DNA of 64,000 nt from Nitrospirae bacterium YQR-1 (lineage in GTDB: Bacteria > Nitrospirota > Thermodesulfovibrionia > Thermodesulfovibrionales > Magnetobacteriaceae). Position numbers and translations under genes: made by a program. The notes below the pieces were generated by a model. That model was not told the DNA's origin, searched no databases, and saw only the letters and a list, made by a program, of their open reading frames with translations. Every line of letters starts with the position of its first letter. Within the stretch, counting starts at the first letter, position 1. Shown here piece by piece: positions 7,967 through 17,132 of this stretch. The stretch spans positions 1 to 64,000 of the forward strand of contig JAMOBJ010000003.1 in NCBI GenBank assembly GCA_039908095.1, read 5' to 3'.

Positions 7967-10586
7967 TTTGCACCTCCATGACTATCGCTAACTCCCCGGC
8001 TAACTTTATTGTCTCCGCTTTTGCCATGGCAAAGTCGAGCTCCTCCACGTATTTTTTTATTGGTTTTACCTGCCGGATGTTGAGCGCAGTTTGTAATTCC
8101 AACATTACCGGTTCAACATCATCCGGGTTGTATTCGTCAAAAGATTTCAATAACCTGATGATAATCTCTCTTACAACAGGCATATTAGGCCCGCTTGTGC
8201 TGACACTTACCAGCGGCTCCTCTTCCTGTACCTCCATGGTACTTATTGAGTCAGTCACAGTTCTAAGCAGCCCTCTGAGCAGAGTTGCCTGTTCTTTGGC
8301 ACTATTGAGATTCAACTCTCTTAGAAACAGTGAAAGTTGCCGCACCACAGGATAAACTTCCGTCATAGATAAAATCCCCGTAAGCCCGCTCATAGAATGT
8401 GCAATGCGATAAGCTTCCTCAATATTATTATCTTCGATTAAAGACAGTATTTTATCAGCCGAATCTCTATACTTGGCGGTAAATCCCTTAAGCGCTTTCT
8501 TGTAAGTCTGTGCATCTCTCCAGACACTAATACCTTTATTAATATCTATGCCGTCAATAGACTGTATTTTACATTCTGAAGTCACCACTGTCTCGGCGTC
8601 CTGTTTTGCATAAATCTCTCCGATTCCCTCAGGTGCTGAACTTTCTATTATTGATAGTAGTTTCTCCGTCTCGATTGGTTTGTCGGCTACGGCGTCTATG
8701 CCTTTCGTTAAATATGATGCTTTTTCCTCAGCCATAACGCCGGCAGTCAGTGCGATAATTGTTATGTGTCCTCCGGTTGAGGATTCAATTTTACGAATTT
8801 GACGGGTTGCTTCTAAACCGTCCATTACCGGCATTTGAATATCCATAAGAATAAGGTCAGCCTTTTCTCTTTTAAAACAGTTCACCGCTTCCTGTCCGTT
8901 GCGGGCAACAATAGTTGTGTGTCCATATTGTTGAAGACGAATTTGTAGTAAAAGAATATTCTCCTCAATATCGTCTGCAATCAGAATCCGGAATTTGCGC
9001 CTTTGTTTTGTTAAGGCCTGAGGTTTTTGGTTATAGAGTGTTTCACCGGCGGGTGCATCAGCTTTTTTCAGAGTGATGGTAAAATAAAAAGTGCTTCCCT
9101 TGTTTGTCTCACTTTCCACCCAAATTCTGCCGCCCATGAGATGTACAATCTCCTTACATATGGTAAGGCCTAGCCCTGAGCCTCCGTATTTTCTGGTTGT
9201 GGAACTGTCTGCCTGAGTAAATCTTTCAAATATCATCTCTTGTCTGTCATGGGCGATTCCGATTCCGGTATCTTTTACTGAGAAAATGAGACTGACCCGG
9301 CCTGCCTGAGTCTGCTCATTCGAAACATTCAGATTAACGTCAATTCCGCCTTCTGTTGTGTATTTCAAGGCGTTACCTGTTAAATTAATAAGTATCTGCC
9401 TGAGCCGGGTCGGGTCTCCGTTTAATTTATCCGGAACCTCCGGTGAGACGTTGTAATTAAGGGTTAGTCCTTTATTTTTAGCTAAGATTGCAAACATATT
9501 ACAAGCAGCAGCCACCACTGCTTTGATGGAGAAATTTACACTTTCGAGTTCCAGTTTTCCTGACTCAATTTTCATAATATCCAGGATTTCGTTAATTATG
9601 GATAGCAAAGAGTCGGCGGAGCCTTTTACTATTGCGAGATACTCCTTTTGCTTTACGTCAGCCGACATCTCCATGGCAAGGTCAGTCATCCCTATTATGG
9701 TATTCATGGGGGTTCTGATTTCGTGGCTCATGTTTGCCATAAAATCACTTTTTGCCCTGTTAGCTTTCTCAGCTTCCACCTTACTTATGTTCAGGTCACG
9801 AAATAACAGGTCAAAAGGTTTATTCATACCTGTGACGATTATGGCCCTATAAATAAAATAATAAGATATGACTTTTAAACAATGTCCGAGTATATTTATG
9901 TAATCGTATAACCCTACATAAAGAGTAAAACAAAGCTCTGTTAATATTGTAAAAACGATAGAGGCTGTTAACAACATTATGACCTCTTTATCAAAAAATC
10001 TTTTGTTTTTAATCAACAGAAACAGCGAGGCAATCAGAATGAAACAAACAATATACTCACTGTTTTTCTTAAACGCCGTCAGGCCGAGCCCTTCCACATA
10101 GCAAGCAGGAAAACTATTCCATAAAAAGATTGAGATAAATATCATTACACTTATGCAGGTATAAATGGCAAATATAAGAAAATCTTTTATTTTTTCTCTA
10201 TACAAAAAAATTGGAGCAACCAGCAGGGAAATACTCTCAACATATCTGGTAGCTACCCATATCTCGGTTGCCACTCCGACCCTGTGCATATGAATTACAT
10301 CCATACCCTTGTAAGTTAGCGTATGAAGCGTATCAAGGCTGCCGACAAAAAGATATGAAATACCGATAAAATAAAGATAATTATTTTTCATATACTGTCT
10401 TGTGTTATAGGCAAGAGTAAAGGTGCAAAACGCTATAATTATACTAAAAAACTCAACAAAGGTATGAAACACCAGATAGCTGTACAAGCTGCTGACATAC
10501 ATGGCTGATATAATTAATCCCCACAATAGTATTCCTTTGATTATTTTTAAGGAACCGGATATTTTGTGTGTACTATTATCTGTCAT
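7953..10586 (-). CDS. MASE3-type membrane hybrid histidine kinase with REC and HPt
   Basis: A large hybrid kinase (877 residues). The N-terminal 250 residues form several membrane helices of the MASE3 sensor type (LAYNTRQ and SLDTLHTLTYKGMD are characteristic). Then come HisKA (FMANMSHEIRTPMNTIIGMT), HATPase (GLGLTICKEIVHLMGG), a receiver (ILIADDIEEN, LILMDIQMPVMDG) and a C-terminal HPt domain (His in RIAHSMSGLTG). Start 10586 has AAGGGG just upstream. The longer start at 10634 falls on a TATAAT hexamer (10633-10638) that is more likely the promoter. It is the first gene of a three-gene phosphorelay operon. The ligand is unknown. Confidence 0.9.
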   Translation of the reverse strand: MTDNSTHKISGSLKIIKGILLWGLIISAMYVSSLYSYLVFHTFVEFFSIIIAFCTFTLAYNTRQYMKNNYLYFIGISYLFVGSLDTLHTLTYKGMDVIHMHRVGVATEIWVATRYVESISLLVAPIFLYREKIKDFLIFAIYTCISVMIFISIFLWNSFPACYVEGLGLTAFKKNSEYIVCFILIASLFLLIKNKRFFDKEVIMLLTASIVFTILTELCFTLYVGLYDYINILGHCLKVISYYFIYRAIIVTGMNKPFDLLFRDLNISKVEAEKANRAKSDFMANMSHEIRTPMNTIIGMTDLAMEMSADVKQKEYLAIVKGSADSLLSIINEILDIMKIESGKLELESVNFSIKAVVAAACNMFAILAKNKGLTLNYNVSPEVPDKLNGDPTRLRQILINLTGNALKYTTEGGIDVNLNVSNEQTQAGRVSLIFSVKDTGIGIAHDRQEMIFERFTQADSSTTRKYGGSGLGLTICKEIVHLMGGRIWVESETNKGSTFYFTITLKKADAPAGETLYNQKPQALTKQRRKFRILIADDIEENILLLQIRLQQYGHTTIVARNGQEAVNCFKREKADLILMDIQMPVMDGLEATRQIRKIESSTGGHITIIALTAGVMAEEKASYLTKGIDAVADKPIETEKLLSIIESSAPEGIGEIYAKQDAETVVTSECKIQSIDGIDINKGISVWRDAQTYKKALKGFTAKYRDSADKILSLIEDNNIEEAYRIAHSMSGLTGILSMTEVYPVVRQLSLFLRELNLNSAKEQATLLRGLLRTVTDSISTMEVQEEEPLVSVSTSGPNMPVVREIIIRLLKSFDEYNPDDVEPVMLELQTALNIRQVKPIKKYVEELDFAMAKAETIKLAGELAIVMEVQNDGN

Positions 10587-10786
10587 AAACCCCTTGCCAA
10601 AAAATTGAAAAATACTTTTATTTAAACTGTACATTATAGCAGATTTTGCTGGTTTTTAGCATGTTCCGTGAAATGGAAGGCTACTGAGAAAGGTTACAAA
10701 AATAAAATATCCGTTATAACTAATACACCGGTCTAAACCATAAACGATTTTTGACAACCCTTACAATTTTCAATTACAATACCAAT

Positions 10787-11182
10787 ATGCTCTACGGAGA
10801 AAGTGCGATAAAAAACGCTGCTCTTGAGATATGGGAAAACCCTAACCCTGAAAAGGACTATGAAATATCAATATCTTTTTCTGAATTTACATGTCTGTGT
10901 CCGCGTTCAGGGTATCCTGACTTTGCAACCTTTAAAATAACCTATGTGCCGGATAAGTTTATTGTCGAGTTAAAATCCCTCAAACTATATCTTAATTCAT
11001 TCAGAGACATTGCCATATCTCACGAGAAATCGTCTAATTTAATATTTGATACGATTAAGGAAAAATTAGAGCCGCGCTATCTTCAGGTTATCGGAGATTT
11101 TAATCCCAGGGGAAATGTAAAAACAATAATAAAGGTGGAAACACCGTCTGCGGCAAAGCCTTCCTTAGTGGGAGACATATGA
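10787..11182 (+). CDS. queF: NADPH-dependent preQ0 reductase QueF
   Basis: A type-I QueF (7-cyano-7-deazaguanine reductase), reducing preQ0 to preQ1 in queuosine biosynthesis. The family core is plain: [11 protein letters not shown], then [16 protein letters not shown] containing the active-site Cys (of LCP) and Asp, and [14 protein letters not shown] with the NADPH/substrate residues. It is 131 residues long from the ATG at 10787. A TTG at 10751 in the same frame would add 12 residues, and neither start has a good ribosome-binding site. It overlaps the following gene by 4 bp (ATGA), so the two are co-translated. No other queuosine gene is near. Confidence 0.9.
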   Translation: MLYGESAIKNAALEIWENPNPEKDYEISISFSEFTCLCPRSGYPDFATFKITYVPDKFIVELKSLKLYLNSFRDIAISHEKSSNLIFDTIKEKLEPRYLQVIGDFNPRGNVKTIIKVETPSAAKPSLVGDI

Positions 11183-11955
11183 AGAGATTCAAATTTCTGC
11201 TGTTTTTCATTTTGGTATTAACATTTTTTATTTCAGCAGCCACTGCAGACGGCTTTATCGACAGTAGTGAGATTTCCAGACTTCAGCAGAAAATTAAAAC
11301 GTTTCCTTTGGGAGAGAGAATAGCTCTTTGGGCTGAGAGATTTGTCGGCGTCCCCTATGATACCGACCCTCTTGGTGCATATGTAAGAAACAAGGTTATA
11401 GTCTATGACGAAAAGGTTGACTGCATGTATCACGTATTCAGGGCTGTGGAGCTTGCCCTGGCCGACACCCCTGACGGGGCTGTTGAGACTGCCCTCGATA
11501 AACGCTTTAAAACCCGCGGCAAACTCGACGGCAACGGCCTTGTTGAAAACTACGACGACAGATTCCAGTACGCTGAGGACATGGTCTTTAGCGGCAAGTG
11601 GGGTGAGGATATTACCGGAAAACTTGGGGCCGCCCCCGCTCAGATAAAAGGAGACAGGGGGGTGGATACAGTCTCAATAATTGCAAAGGAAAACATAAAG
11701 GAAGTACTGCCGCATCTAAAAAGCGGCGATATTGTGTTTCTGATAAAAAAGGTGGAAAAACGTGTCGTTGGTGAAATAGTCGGCCACGAGGGCATAATCA
11801 AAGTAGAAAAAGATGGTGACATTTATCTTATCCATGCAAGCGGACTTAAAAACAAAGAAAGTGAAAACTATAAAGTTAAAAAAGTCTCTTTACTTGATTA
11901 TGCCGCTAATATGCCCTTTATCGGTATCAAAGTATCAAGGTTTGTATTTCCATAA
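11179..11955 (+). CDS. secreted cysteine-hydrolase-like protein (DUF1460/NlpC-P60-like)
   Basis: A 258-residue exported protein with a signal peptide ([20 protein letters not shown]). [16 protein letters not shown] precedes [16 protein letters not shown], and GHEGII and IHASG come later. A Cys in a VDC-type motif followed downstream by His in GHxGII is the layout of NlpC/P60-superfamily enzymes, and the ordering resembles DUF1460 amidase-like proteins. A cell-wall or peptide hydrolase role is inferred only from this. It is coupled to queF by a 4-bp overlap, which is probably organisational rather than functional. Confidence 0.5.
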   Translation: MKRFKFLLFFILVLTFFISAATADGFIDSSEISRLQQKIKTFPLGERIALWAERFVGVPYDTDPLGAYVRNKVIVYDEKVDCMYHVFRAVELALADTPDGAVETALDKRFKTRGKLDGNGLVENYDDRFQYAEDMVFSGKWGEDITGKLGAAPAQIKGDRGVDTVSIIAKENIKEVLPHLKSGDIVFLIKKVEKRVVGEIVGHEGIIKVEKDGDIYLIHASGLKNKESENYKVKKVSLLDYAANMPFIGIKVSRFVFP

Positions 11956-11972
11956 TCATAGAATCTGAGGAG

Positions 11973-12108
11973 TTATTCCAAGTTGCAGTCGGAAGTAAAC
12001 ACAGGCGGCAAGAAACAAGCGACGCTTCCCCTCACAGGGGATTCTCCTTTAGGGGAGACGCCCCGGAGCTTGTGACAAAGCCAACAAAGTTAGACAAATG
12101 AATTATAG
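11973..12108. repeat. dispersed TIR repeat (copy 2)
   Basis: Begins TTATTCCAAGTTGCAGTCGG and includes the standard words ACACAGGCGGC, AAGCGACGC, GAGCTTGTGACAAAGCC and CAACAAAGTTAGACAAATGA. A CCCCTCACAGGGG/CCTTTAGGGG hairpin block occupies the middle. The right terminal repeat is degraded. Confidence 0.75.
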
Positions 12109-12144
12109 CGAAAACCATAATTCCGTTCATTATTTTTAGTGGTT

Positions 12145-12270
12145 GAGATTGCCCTCCCCTGAAGGGGATTCCCCTGGTCGCTATCGCTCATAGCAATGAC
12201 GAATAATAAAACACAGTAAAAACAACTACATGCCGTCATTGCGAACCCCCGCAGGGGGTGTGGCAATCTC
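12145..12270. repeat. REP-like inverted pair (first)
   Basis: Two oppositely oriented arms: GAGATTGCC through GCAATGACG at 12145-12201, and CGTCATTGCG through GGCAATCTC at 12233-12270. Internal CCCCTGAAGGGG and CCCCCGCAGGGGG palindromes are present. The words GTCATTGCGA and GGCAATCTC are those of the common GTCATTGCGAG...GCAATCTC class of extragenic palindromes. Confidence 0.7.
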
Positions 12271-12330
12271 TTCTTTAATAAAATCAATAAGAACATACTT
12301 TTGCTTTTTGCTATAGAATTGGAGTTATGT

Positions 12331-12413
12331 TATACCAAGTTGCAGTCGGAAGTAAACACAGGCGGCTGGGAGAAAGCTACACCTTCCCTTATTCCAACTC
12401 TAATTCATTGGTA
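12331..12413. repeat. dispersed TIR repeat, truncated (copy 3)
   Basis: Starts TATACCAAGTTGCAGTCGGA with AAACACAGGCGGCTGGGAG. It ends in the alternative terminus CCAACTCTAATTCATTGGTA and abuts the inverted repeat beginning at 12412, so one element has landed at the end of another. Confidence 0.75.
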
Positions 12414-12678
12414 CTAGTGTCTAATTGCAGAAGTTTGCGATAGTTTTTCAGAGTTATATCCTTTTTATAATGGCTTGCAAAATTTCGTTGTCAATGAGTT
12501 TTACCTTTAAGGGCTGAGATTGCCACACCCCTTTGGGGTTCGCAATGACGGCGCTGGGCTGTGCGTTGACGTTTCTATCCGTCATTACGAGGAGCACAGC
12601 GACGTGGTAATCTCCTCTTTTAAAAAATTAATCAGAATTATTTGAAATATCTATTACTTTTGCAATTAGACACTAGTA
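12412..12678. mobile_element. 267-bp MITE-like element with 23-bp terminal inverted repeats
   Basis: The left end 12412-12434 (TACTAGTGTCTAATTGCAGA and three more bases) is matched by the reverse complement of 12656-12678 with a single mismatch in 23 bp. There is no coding sequence between them, only a REP-like pair (12515-12614) and AT-rich DNA. Size, perfect-end structure and lack of a transposase are what a non-autonomous miniature element would show. A target-site duplication is not obvious. Confidence 0.6.
12515..12614. repeat. REP-like inverted pair (second), nested in the MITE
   Basis: Left arm GAGATTGCCACACCCC to GCAATGACGG (12515-12551). Right arm CCGTCATTACGAGGAGC to GTGGTAATCTC (12579-12614) in opposite orientation. 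Same class as the pair at 12145-12270. Confidence 0.7.
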
Positions 12679-12749
12679 TTAGCTATCGGCAGCATCCTGA
12701 CGGAAAAGAATTTTAATTACAGACAGTCATGCAGGGAAAACATACACAC

Positions 12750-12789
12750 CCACAGATGAAAAAACAACTGAATCTGCTTTCATCTGTGG
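12750..12789. terminator. 12-bp stem-loop downstream of the activase/bS22-like operon
   Basis: CCACAGATGAAA (12750-12761) pairs perfectly with TTTCATCTGTGG (12778-12789) across a 16-nt loop. It lies 34 nt beyond the stop of the small minus-strand gene at 12824, the expected place for an end-of-transcript structure. There is no clean U-run, so it may protect the 3' end rather than terminate. Confidence 0.4.
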
Positions 12790-12823
12790 CGTATTCTATG
12801 ATTAAAATCTTTATTAAAAATGC

Positions 12824-12919
12824 CTATTTTCTTCTTCTTGAAAACTTCATCTTCCTGCGAAGCTTTTTATGTTTGTGTTTTGACATCTTCTTCTTTCTCC
12901 ACTTTTTTACATTACCCAC
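12824..12919 (-). CDS. 31-residue basic protein like ribosomal bS22 / mS38 (AURKAIP1-COX24 domain)
   Basis: A very short gene encoding 31 residues. It begins MGNVKKWRKKKMSK, continues with HKHKKLRRK and ends SRRRK. From memory this matches the small bacterial AURKAIP1/COX24-domain (DUF1713) proteins and the extra small-subunit protein bS22 of mycobacterial ribosomes (MG-V-K--RK-MSK-KH-KL-R). Its mitochondrial relative is mS38. The start is GTG at 12919 with a perfect AAGGAGGTG 7 nt upstream; those bases are also the last codons and stop (AGG AGG TGA) of the giant activase gene. The gene starts 4 nt after that stop and must be translationally coupled. Length, basic composition and Shine-Dalgarno all support a real gene. 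Confidence 0.8.
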   Translation of the reverse strand: MGNVKKWRKKKMSKHKHKKLRRKMKFSRRRK

Positions 12920-12923
12920 TCAA

Positions 12924-15900
12924 TCACCTCCTTACAGTTTGCTTATGATTATTACCATTTTTGTTTCGTCCGACTGCCTGCTCCATAAAGGTCTCCAGTT
13001 GAAGCTCCGTCGTAGTTGACTCAGTACCGTCATAGGGTATGCTGATACTGGGAATACCGCAGTCACGGCTTAGCGCCCTCATTAGTGCTGTCACGATGGT
13101 TCCCGGCATACAGCCAAAAGGCATAGCATTTACAATCCCCGCCACCCCGTGCTCTACTAAATCCACAGCCTTGCCGACGCTTAGAATTGTCTCACCCTCA
13201 AAGGACTCATGCACATACGGGGCTGCCTTTTTCACGATAACTCTCGTATCCGGTTCATGCAGGGTCTTCAAAAACCCTCTGAAGTGCCGTGCATACTTAT
13301 ACTCAATCGCTTTCTTATAAACCCGCTTTATCGCTATATCCATCAGAGCCTTGTAATCTTTCTTTATCATAGCATGTTTGAATCCAAAATAGTTTACGTA
13401 ATAAATCCATTCCTCAACCGGCGCAAGCCACGCCTCACCGCCCAGGTTTTCTATTTTTTCAATTAGGTTTTCATTTGAAAACTTACTGGAGCGTACAAAT
13501 ATCTCGCCGATTACCCCTATAAGCGGACGCTTTTCTTCCGAGCGGGCAACAGCCTGAAAGTCCTTTCTTACCCGTTTTAATATATCATCCAGCTTCATAT
13601 CTTTACTTCGCAATGCATCATATATTTCCATCAAATAGCTGTCATAAATCTTCCGGGTTTGTCCTTTAACCATTTCATACGGCCTTGTCTCATGCAAACA
13701 CTTGGTCAGAAGCTCAATAGCCACGATTCCATTCCATGAGCGCATGACAAAGTCCTGTCCGGCTATTCCCAAATCTGCATAAAAGGTTGTATCCTGCACA
13801 GGGGAAAATATCTGAACTTCCTGAAGTCCAATTTGGTCAAGCAGAAGCCTCTGAAATACCGTGTATTGTCCAAACCTGCACGGCCCCGTTCCCGAGGGCA
13901 TAAAGAAGGTTGACTTATCAGAATCAAACCCCTCTGAAAACACCGTTCTGAGCATATCTCCGGTTGTCACCACACAGGGGTAACACTCCTTGCCGGAGAC
14001 GTAGCGCCGTCCAAGTTCAATGGACTCCTCATCACTTTCCGGCAGCACCTCAGCCGCTATGCCCGAGTACTCAAAGGCTGCAGCAAGTGCATATGCGTGG
14101 TCTGACATGCGTGGAATATAGATTTTCTCATATTTTCCATGTTTCTTTTTAGCCGCCTGAGGCGCAGCTTCCACTGTCTTAGGTTTTAACTTATTCCTGT
14201 TAGCAATGCTGTCAAGGAATGCCTCACATCTGGTAATTGCTCCGGCATCGGCGCTGTGCTCATCTATTTCAAGGTGTAAAAACGGCTTATCTCCCAGTTC
14301 CTCTTTAAAGTACTTTAAAATAAAAGAATCCGGCCCGCAGTTAAAGTTTCCGATAAATACAGGGTACAGATGCGGGTGGTTTTTTATAAACCTTGCCGCC
14401 TTTAAAATCCTCTGGCCGCTTCTCCAGTACATATCCGGCCAGTCGGCCTTAATTTCAGTTTCGGAAAGAGGCAGCATATCCATAGGCAGCGATCTGACAT
14501 CAAGTGTGGCCAGCTTCTGGGGTATCTGAAGGTTTACCCCGCTGTCAAATGAATTATACGGCCTGCCCACTATAACGATGGAGTTTTCAGTAATCAGAGA
14601 GAGCGCCTGCCGCCCCTTTTTGCGAATTTCAGAGAAGAATTTATCCTGTGCCGCTTTTGCCTTTGGCATAATTTTTCTTATTCTGGTAACCCTAACTCTA
14701 AAAGCTCGTGCTATTTCCTTTTCAAGAAAACTATCGCTTCTTGAAAAATTAACTATCGGGCTTATAACACTTATGCCGCTAAAGGTGGCTTGTGCCATAT
14801 ATGGAATTGTTTGAGTATATGGGCAGGGAGAGCCTTTGGAAAACTCATCGCTCTCCCCTGCAGTATTTACATAAGAAGGCAGAAAGATATTCTTAATTCC
14901 CTTATCAAGCAGCCACTTAACATGGCCGTGGGCTGTCTTTACCGGAAAACACGACTCCGACAGCACCACCTCGGCCCCAAGATTCACCACCTGCCGGTTT
15001 GTCTTAGGCGATACTACTATGTTAAAGCCAAGCTCTGTGAGAATCACCCGCCAGAAGGGCAAATAATCGTGCATTAAAAATATGTACGGAATCCCGATTG
15101 TATTTTTTAACGACGCCGCAGCCTCAGCCTCTTTATAACTGTTTTCAAGACCGTTCCACAGCAGTTGTTCCCTGTAAAGAAACAGGTCATCGATGTTATT
15201 GTGCTGTTTGCGTTTGATGTCATACTTTTCGCATCTGCCTCCGTAAAAGAGATTTCCATTTTCGCCGTCAATTGTAACTTTATTAATTTCGCACATATTG
15301 GCACAGCTCTTACACTCAAAAGATTTAACCGAATAGGTGCTCTCCACAATGGAAAACCCTTTGAATGCCGATGTTCCAAGGCTTTCCTGCATACTGTCCC
15401 GTGCAATCAGCGCCATGCCGATAGCACCGGTTACATCGTGGTTAGGGGGCACGGTTATCAGCTTTCCGGTAAACTTTTCAAACGCTGCAACCACTGCCTT
15501 GTTGTAAGCAGTACCGCCCTGAAAGAAAATATTGTTACCCACTTTTTTCCCTGCAACGACCCTGTTTATATAGTTTTCCACTATTGAGTAAGAAAGGCCG
15601 GCAAGTAAATCCTGCCTCTGCGCACCCTTGTGAATGTTAGCCATAAGGGAGTTTTCCATAAACACCGTGCATCTTTCACCAAGACTGCAGGGAGATGAGG
15701 AGCAAAAACACTCATTGGCAAAGTCTTCCTTTATGGATATACTGAGTTTTTCCGCCTGTTCTTCTAAAAATGAACCGGTACCGGCGGCACAGGCCTTGTT
15801 CATTTCAAAATCCACAATGACGCCGTCCTCTATGGAAATGTATTTGGAATCTTGGCCGCCTATTTCAAAAATCGTATCCACCGTGCCGTCAATGTGTATG

Positions 15901-17132
15901 GCGGCTGTGGCCTGAGCGGTTATTTCATTTTTCACCACGTCGGCGCCTATGAAATCCGCTATCATGTATCTGCCTGAGCCTGTGGTTCCCACGCCTGCTA
16001 TTTCAACATATCCGCCTATGGACTTTCCGACCTCACGAAGTCCCTGCATAACGGCCTCTATGGGGCGGCTTGCGGTCATCAGGTACTCCCTGGCAAGGAG
16101 GTTTCCATCAGAGTCAATAACCGCCACATTTGTGCTTATTGAGCCGATATCCACGCCCATGTAGGCTTTAATCCTCCGGTTTTCCTCTGAGAAACAGGAC
16201 GCCCCCTGAGGACTATCGGGGACACTTTTTGTGCCAAACCCTCCGTTTCCACCTCTAAAGTGTCTTTCTTTGAAATCATCACCTGTGGAGATAAGGGGTT
16301 TTTTACCCTTATCGGAGTATTTAATAGCTTTTAAATAACTTTCAAGGCGCTTTAAATCATAGAGAACTGCAACACCGCCGTCAATATCCTTAAGGGCGGC
16401 GCCGATAGCGCCTGTTAAAGCACAGTGTTTAGGCACAATCAGGTTTTTAAGATCAAACACCTCCTTAAAGGCTCTTACCATTCCCTGATTGAGAGCAACG
16501 CCTCCGGTAAAGGCAATCTCAGGAAATATCTGTCTTCCTTTAACTATTGAACCTTTAAAATTCCTTGCCACGGCAAAACACAACCCTGACACAATGTCCT
16601 CTACCGGGGTGGCTATCTGCTGAAGGTGTATCATATCGGACTTGGCAAAAACACTGCAACGACCTGCAATGCGGGGTGGATTTTCACACTTAACGGCCAG
16701 CTCACTGAATTGCTCAATGCTTAAGCGCATTCTTTCCGCCTGCTGGTCTAAAAATGAGCCGGTGCCTGCGGCACATACGGAGTTCATTGAGAAGTCTTGT
16801 ATGGAGTTCTCACCAAGCAGAATAAGTTTAGAGTCCTCACCGCCCATTTCGATTATGGTTTTAACCTCAGGGTTCAGCCGCAAGGCCGCGTAGGATTGGG
16901 CGGCAAGCTCGTTTATGTGGTTAATACCCAGAGCCTCGGCAATTGCCTTGCCTGCTGAACCGGTTATTGAAAGAGTGAGAGACCTACCCTCGTATTCTTT
17001 AAGGATTTTAAGGGCTATGGGTAGCGGATGCCCCTTGTGTCTTTCATAAATATGTTCCTTTAAGTTCCCGTTGTCATCCAGTACGGCTGCCTTTACGCTC
17101 ACAGAACCGGCATCAAGCCCTAAATGGTCCAT
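12924..17132 (-). CDS. acyl-CoA dehydratase activase-related ATPase (BadF/BadG type, fused, with DUF2229)
   Basis: A giant 1402-residue protein. It holds two ASKHA-type BcrAD/BadFG ATPase units (HLGLDAGSVSVKAAVLD near residue 3 and YMGVDIGSISTNVAVIDSDG near 320). Each is followed by the CAAGTGSFL motif and a Cys in AGRCSVFAKSD or GERCTVFMENSL that would hold the bridging [4Fe-4S] cluster. A DUF2229 region (about 660-900) and a long HgdB-like Cys-containing C-terminal part follow (GKECYPCVVTTGDM, PFGCMPGTIVTAL). Relatives activate 2-hydroxyacyl-CoA dehydratases or benzoyl-CoA reductases by ATP-driven electron injection. The fused form is widespread in anaerobes and its substrate is unknown. 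No dehydratase lies nearby. Coupled to the bS22-like gene. Confidence 0.88.
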   Translation of the reverse strand: MDHLGLDAGSVSVKAAVLDDNGNLKEHIYERHKGHPLPIALKILKEYEGRSLTLSITGSAGKAIAEALGINHINELAAQSYAALRLNPEVKTIIEMGGEDSKLILLGENSIQDFSMNSVCAAGTGSFLDQQAERMRLSIEQFSELAVKCENPPRIAGRCSVFAKSDMIHLQQIATPVEDIVSGLCFAVARNFKGSIVKGRQIFPEIAFTGGVALNQGMVRAFKEVFDLKNLIVPKHCALTGAIGAALKDIDGGVAVLYDLKRLESYLKAIKYSDKGKKPLISTGDDFKERHFRGGNGGFGTKSVPDSPQGASCFSEENRRIKAYMGVDIGSISTNVAVIDSDGNLLAREYLMTASRPIEAVMQGLREVGKSIGGYVEIAGVGTTGSGRYMIADFIGADVVKNEITAQATAAIHIDGTVDTIFEIGGQDSKYISIEDGVIVDFEMNKACAAGTGSFLEEQAEKLSISIKEDFANECFCSSSPCSLGERCTVFMENSLMANIHKGAQRQDLLAGLSYSIVENYINRVVAGKKVGNNIFFQGGTAYNKAVVAAFEKFTGKLITVPPNHDVTGAIGMALIARDSMQESLGTSAFKGFSIVESTYSVKSFECKSCANMCEINKVTIDGENGNLFYGGRCEKYDIKRKQHNNIDDLFLYREQLLWNGLENSYKEAEAAASLKNTIGIPYIFLMHDYLPFWRVILTELGFNIVVSPKTNRQVVNLGAEVVLSESCFPVKTAHGHVKWLLDKGIKNIFLPSYVNTAGESDEFSKGSPCPYTQTIPYMAQATFSGISVISPIVNFSRSDSFLEKEIARAFRVRVTRIRKIMPKAKAAQDKFFSEIRKKGRQALSLITENSIVIVGRPYNSFDSGVNLQIPQKLATLDVRSLPMDMLPLSETEIKADWPDMYWRSGQRILKAARFIKNHPHLYPVFIGNFNCGPDSFILKYFKEELGDKPFLHLEIDEHSADAGAITRCEAFLDSIANRNKLKPKTVEAAPQAAKKKHGKYEKIYIPRMSDHAYALAAAFEYSGIAAEVLPESDEESIELGRRYVSGKECYPCVVTTGDMLRTVFSEGFDSDKSTFFMPSGTGPCRFGQYTVFQRLLLDQIGLQEVQIFSPVQDTTFYADLGIAGQDFVMRSWNGIVAIELLTKCLHETRPYEMVKGQTRKIYDSYLMEIYDALRSKDMKLDDILKRVRKDFQAVARSEEKRPLIGVIGEIFVRSSKFSNENLIEKIENLGGEAWLAPVEEWIYYVNYFGFKHAMIKKDYKALMDIAIKRVYKKAIEYKYARHFRGFLKTLHEPDTRVIVKKAAPYVHESFEGETILSVGKAVDLVEHGVAGIVNAMPFGCMPGTIVTALMRALSRDCGIPSISIPYDGTESTTTELQLETFMEQAVGRNKNGNNHKQTVRR

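Larger units (their letters stand above)
11956..12749. other. repeat-rich intergenic region
   Basis: About 0.8 kb with no supportable gene between the convergent 11179-11955 gene and the activase operon. It is a mosaic of mobile-looking repeats: TIR repeat copy 2, a REP-like inverted pair, TIR copy 3, then a separate inverted-repeat element containing a second REP-like pair. Each is listed separately. Confidence 0.8.

Noticed and set aside
12090-12296. 68-codon minus-strand frame
   Set aside because: Made of REP-like and TIR repeat sequence.
12145-12614. CRISPR array
   Set aside because: The repeats are inverted REP-like pairs with no regular spacer length and no cas genes.
12729-13019. 96-codon plus-strand frame
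   Set aside because: It runs antisense over the bS22-like gene and the activase end, and has no ribosome-binding site.
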